This document shows, one piece after another, positions 61,166 through 64,000 of a DNA stretch of 64,000 nt (positions are counted from its first letter, which is position 1; each line of letters starts with the position of its first letter). The stretch covers positions 558,001-622,000 of the forward strand of contig JARGXX010000096.1 of the NCBI GenBank assembly GCA_030374765.1. The letters run 5' to 3'. The translations under genes and the position numbers were made by a program. The notes under the pieces are model-generated. The model was given only the letters and a program-made list of their open reading frames with translations, had not been told where the DNA came from and ran no database searches. The stretch comes from Agarophyton chilense (taxonomy: Eukaryota; Rhodophyta; Florideophyceae; Gracilariales; Gracilariaceae).

Positions 61166-64000
61166 AGTGGTCTCTCGACTTAGATCCACTGTGGTCAGCT
61201 GAACTGAACAATTCGTTCCTGGAACGTGGAATCGATATCGATACTTGGAAGAAGTGGAATCACTACAGTTATTGTTTATCAAACCACCTCCGGCAATTGC
61301 GGAATTCATCGTGGTTGAACACGTGGTCGAGATGTCGAAGACACCATTTGGTTCGCACCTGGACTCAGGTTTGGTCTAGGATGCCGAAGACCCGAAGCCA
61401 GTCGAGTACTGGTCGCCCCGGTTCTGCGGGACCACCCCCGAAACCGAGGCTCGCCTCATCTGTTGAAGCCGGAGAGCGGCTGTATCGTCAAGTGATGTCG
61501 CGCTCACGCTCGGTGAATGATGAACGAGATCTCTCGGATGTACTGGCCCCTGTGGCAGCGGAAATCACGCCCACCACCGAAGCCGTAGTTGACCCTGAGG
61601 TCGTCGGACCTCAAGAAGAGGATGATTTGCGCAGGTAAGTGCGTCGTCTCAAGTCTGAGTCAAGCGCTTCGCGTGTGCGCATGGTTGCGTTGGAATCGCA
61701 GATCGCTGCTCTTATCGCTGATGTCGAACAATTACGCAGTGCGCCCCAAGCACTCGTTCTTCAAGACGATGGGAAGCAGGTCTCTGCATCAGTGAAAACA
61801 TTACGTGAGGATTTGAACCATCTACTGGAGAGGTACGAGAATACGCCCGATGCGCTACCCCGCTTAACCGTGGATGTAGAGGAAGTCCTCACTCGAGTTA
61901 ACCCTCGTTTAGAACGCCTGGAGGCTGCAGTTCATGCGCCGACCGCTGCTAAACCGGTCGTGCTGGAAGAGGAAGGAGCTCCTTTGAAAGAAGCTCGTTC
62001 GAAGAAGTCGAAGTCACGACGTAAGAAGCGGAAGTCCGTACGTGATTCGAGTGATGAATCGTCAAGTACGGAGGGCTTCAGTTCCAGTACTGATGATTAT
62101 GATCATTCAGATATGTCAGATGACGACGACAGTGATGATGGTCATCGAAGGTCCCGATCTCGGAAGAAGAACACGTCTTCGTGGTTTATGAGAAAAAAAG
62201 GCTCACCTTACAGAGCATTGAAGGTGCTTCAGTGCACGAATCCGCTTTATCGGAAGGTTCTGAATTACAGGTACTACCGTCTGAAAGTGAAGAGCAAGAA
62301 GCGCTCAGGACGCGAAACCGCGAAGGTGAATGATCACATCAAACGATTGAAGATCGGCCTCAATGATTTAATATTTGATGGAAAACCCCCCATTCTCGTT
62401 ATCGAGTTTCTCACTCGATTCGTTGCCGAAGCAGACACTCTAGAGATGAGTGAACCACAGGCATTTGTGTCTTTACCACACTTCCTGAAGGGTTTTGCTT
62501 TGGAGCAATACCATTCCGTATGCAGATCATTGACAGCCGATGAAGGCGGCGTTACCTCATGGCCAGAGGCGGTGCAGTATTTGCTGCGCAGTTACGCGAC
62601 TTCAAACGCGATACGTCAGGCGATCCTGGACCTAAGGGATGAGAACCAAAAGCCTGAGGAGGGTGAAGCTGAGTACAGCTCAAGGCTTAACAAAGCTTCA
62701 GTCTGCTGTGGAAACGTCCACTCGACGGAGGACAAGATTACCTTGTACATCGACGGGCTGGACCCGAGCATCAAGTCGTTGGTAGCTCGATATCGAGAGA
62801 AGCATGGAAGAGTCTCCTTTTTGGAGTTAGTTCAGTTTACGAAAGCTGAAGGAGACGCGGCCAGAGCGCGTGGTAGCCCCCGTCGTTCAGTGGCTTCTGG
62901 AACCTCAATGGGTAAGGAGAAGAGCTCCACCAGAGTTAATCAGCGCAGCAAACTGCTACATATGTAATCTCCAGTGTACTCACGAGATTCGTCGTTGGCA
63001 CCCAAAGGGAGTGACTTGCATGAGAAGGCGGTCCATTTAATGGAATATACGGACTCTTCTGTACCTACAGTGGATCTCCCATACTTGGAGTCTAAAGAAG
63101 AGGAAGCCCTAATGGCTATGGAGGGCCGTCGCCCTATGTACCGTCCCTACACGGTGCCTCCACAAGGAGGTGTTAAGAACGGGAAACCCGGATGGGTGGA
63201 TACTCGCACGGCATACCGTTCACAACCTATGTTGACAAACCGTCGTGACGGTTTGATATGTTATTCATGTTACGGAAAACACCATTTGAGTGCAGAATGC
63301 ACGCTTCCTGCAAAGGATCTGAATCGTATCATGACGAATTATGAAGCACTAACAGAAGAGAAAAGGAGCCGCGTACCGGCGGGCATGTATTGGAAAGCCA
63401 AAAGTTGGGTTTCTCAGACACCAATGCGCCGGACGGACAATCCGGTTGCTCAGAATGCTGAAGTGTTACAATCCGGAACCCCGGTAGGAAGAGGCGCCTT
63501 TGAGGCGAATAAGCCGGTGCAACCGGAAAACTGAGTGAGGGATCCCCTAGGGGGTCGGCACTAATCCATCCCGTAGTGCTGACCAGGAAGAGCTCACCTC
63601 CCTGCTCCAGCACTTGGAAGCCCAAGATTCTCTTGAGGCCTCAGAAATTTCCGCTGTACGGAATCAATCCGCCGGACGGAAAGCGAGTACAGTCTGACTG
63701 TAAGTTACATTGTCCTTGGAGACGTTATACTTGTCTGTCAAAACGGGAAAGTTACCTCATGGTAATGTCTAAAAGAAACTATAAGGTCCATGCCGACATC
63801 GGCTCTGACAGGAATCTGTTATCTCGTCGATTACCTATCCTGGACACAGGTGCTGGTCCTAACTTTATACGGGAATCGGAGCTCGCTCCTGCTGACTTAG
63901 AACTTATTCGATACGGTCCTTTACTGGACATCCGGGATGCTAACAAAAATGCTGTGAAGACACTGGGAACAGTTCGACTAGTGGTGTGTTTGGGACGCTT
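61166..64000 (+). mobile_element. Ty3/gypsy element body, gag and start of pol, runs off the edge
   Basis: Behind the 5' LTR. Gag region 61381-63534 starts MPKTRSQSSTGRPGSAG, has a Lys/Ser/Asp-rich linker (about 61.98-62.18 kb), a helical capsid-like part (62.3-62.85 kb; HFLKGFALEQYHSVCRSL), and a CCHC zinc knuckle (CYSCYGKHHLSAEC, near 63.26 kb) of the C-x2-C-x4-H-x4-C form. Pol begins with a retropepsin whose LDTGAGPNFIRESEL motif lies at about 63.84 kb. The element leaves the window before RT, so its state cannot be fully judged; the visible part looks broken but fairly young. The protease flank resembles that of the fossil at 1.4 kb. Confidence 0.85.

Noticed and set aside
1-64000. CRISPR arrays, bacterial operons, rRNA genes
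   Set aside because: None seen. Spliceosomal introns, eukaryotic gene families and eukaryotic transposons show nuclear DNA.

Overview
The window looks like nuclear DNA of a red alga, probably a florideophyte of the Chondrus or Gracilaria kind. This is an inference. It rests on compact, nearly intron-free genes, a plastid-type DUF3007 protein with an N-terminal extension, plant-type PEP carboxylase, a plastid-style 3-dehydroquinate synthase II, and gene islands lying between broken transposons. The standard genetic code fits every intact gene. The host introns I can see (in SNF8 and at 44.9 kb) are short, about 100-115 bp, and both carry the branch motif CTAACTG.

Layout. 1-5.2 kb: an old, heavily broken Ty3/gypsy element on the plus strand. 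5.2-20.5 kb: relic land with two pogo-like DNA transposons (6.2-7.7 kb, much decayed; 12.5-14.2 kb, one in-frame stop), a Myb/SANT-like frame with two in-frame stops (9.1-10.3 kb), an FkbM-type methyltransferase pseudogene (11.2-12.2 kb), a 133-bp tandem repeat, a full-length but broken ALG3 mannosyltransferase pseudogene (15.3-16.6 kb) and a PIF/Harbinger transposase remnant (17.7-18.5 kb). 22-44 kb: the host gene island.

Host island, left to right: secreted orphan (+), APC-type amino-acid permease (+), prefoldin subunit 1 (-), a 665-residue orphan with an N-terminal membrane anchor (-), ESCRT-II subunit SNF8 (+, one intron), plastid DUF3007 protein (-), DHQ synthase II (+), a Ser-Glu-Pro-Gln repeat membrane protein (-), PEP carboxylase (-), a multi-pass membrane orphan (-), a C2-domain protein with three long repeats (+) and a paralogue of the membrane orphan (+). 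Beyond it are a U4 snRNA-like sequence and the 3' end of a spliced gene (44.6-45.15 kb).

45-64 kb: a second transposon zone. It holds a two-gene PIF/Harbinger relic (45.4-48.7 kb), a Ty1/copia RT/RNase H relic (50.7-52.1 kb), plus-strand open frames of unknown kind (52.5-57.3 kb) split by a solo LTR with a 4-bp target repeat, a minus-strand Ty3/gypsy pol with chromodomain (57.4-60.6 kb), and a plus-strand copy of the same kind (LTR, gag, start of protease) running off the right edge.

The island genes are housekeeping or lineage orphans with no evident joint pathway. Three are metabolic or plastid-linked (PEPC, DHQ synthase II, DUF3007). Several neighbours are convergent with stops 50-80 bp apart, as expected in a compact genome.
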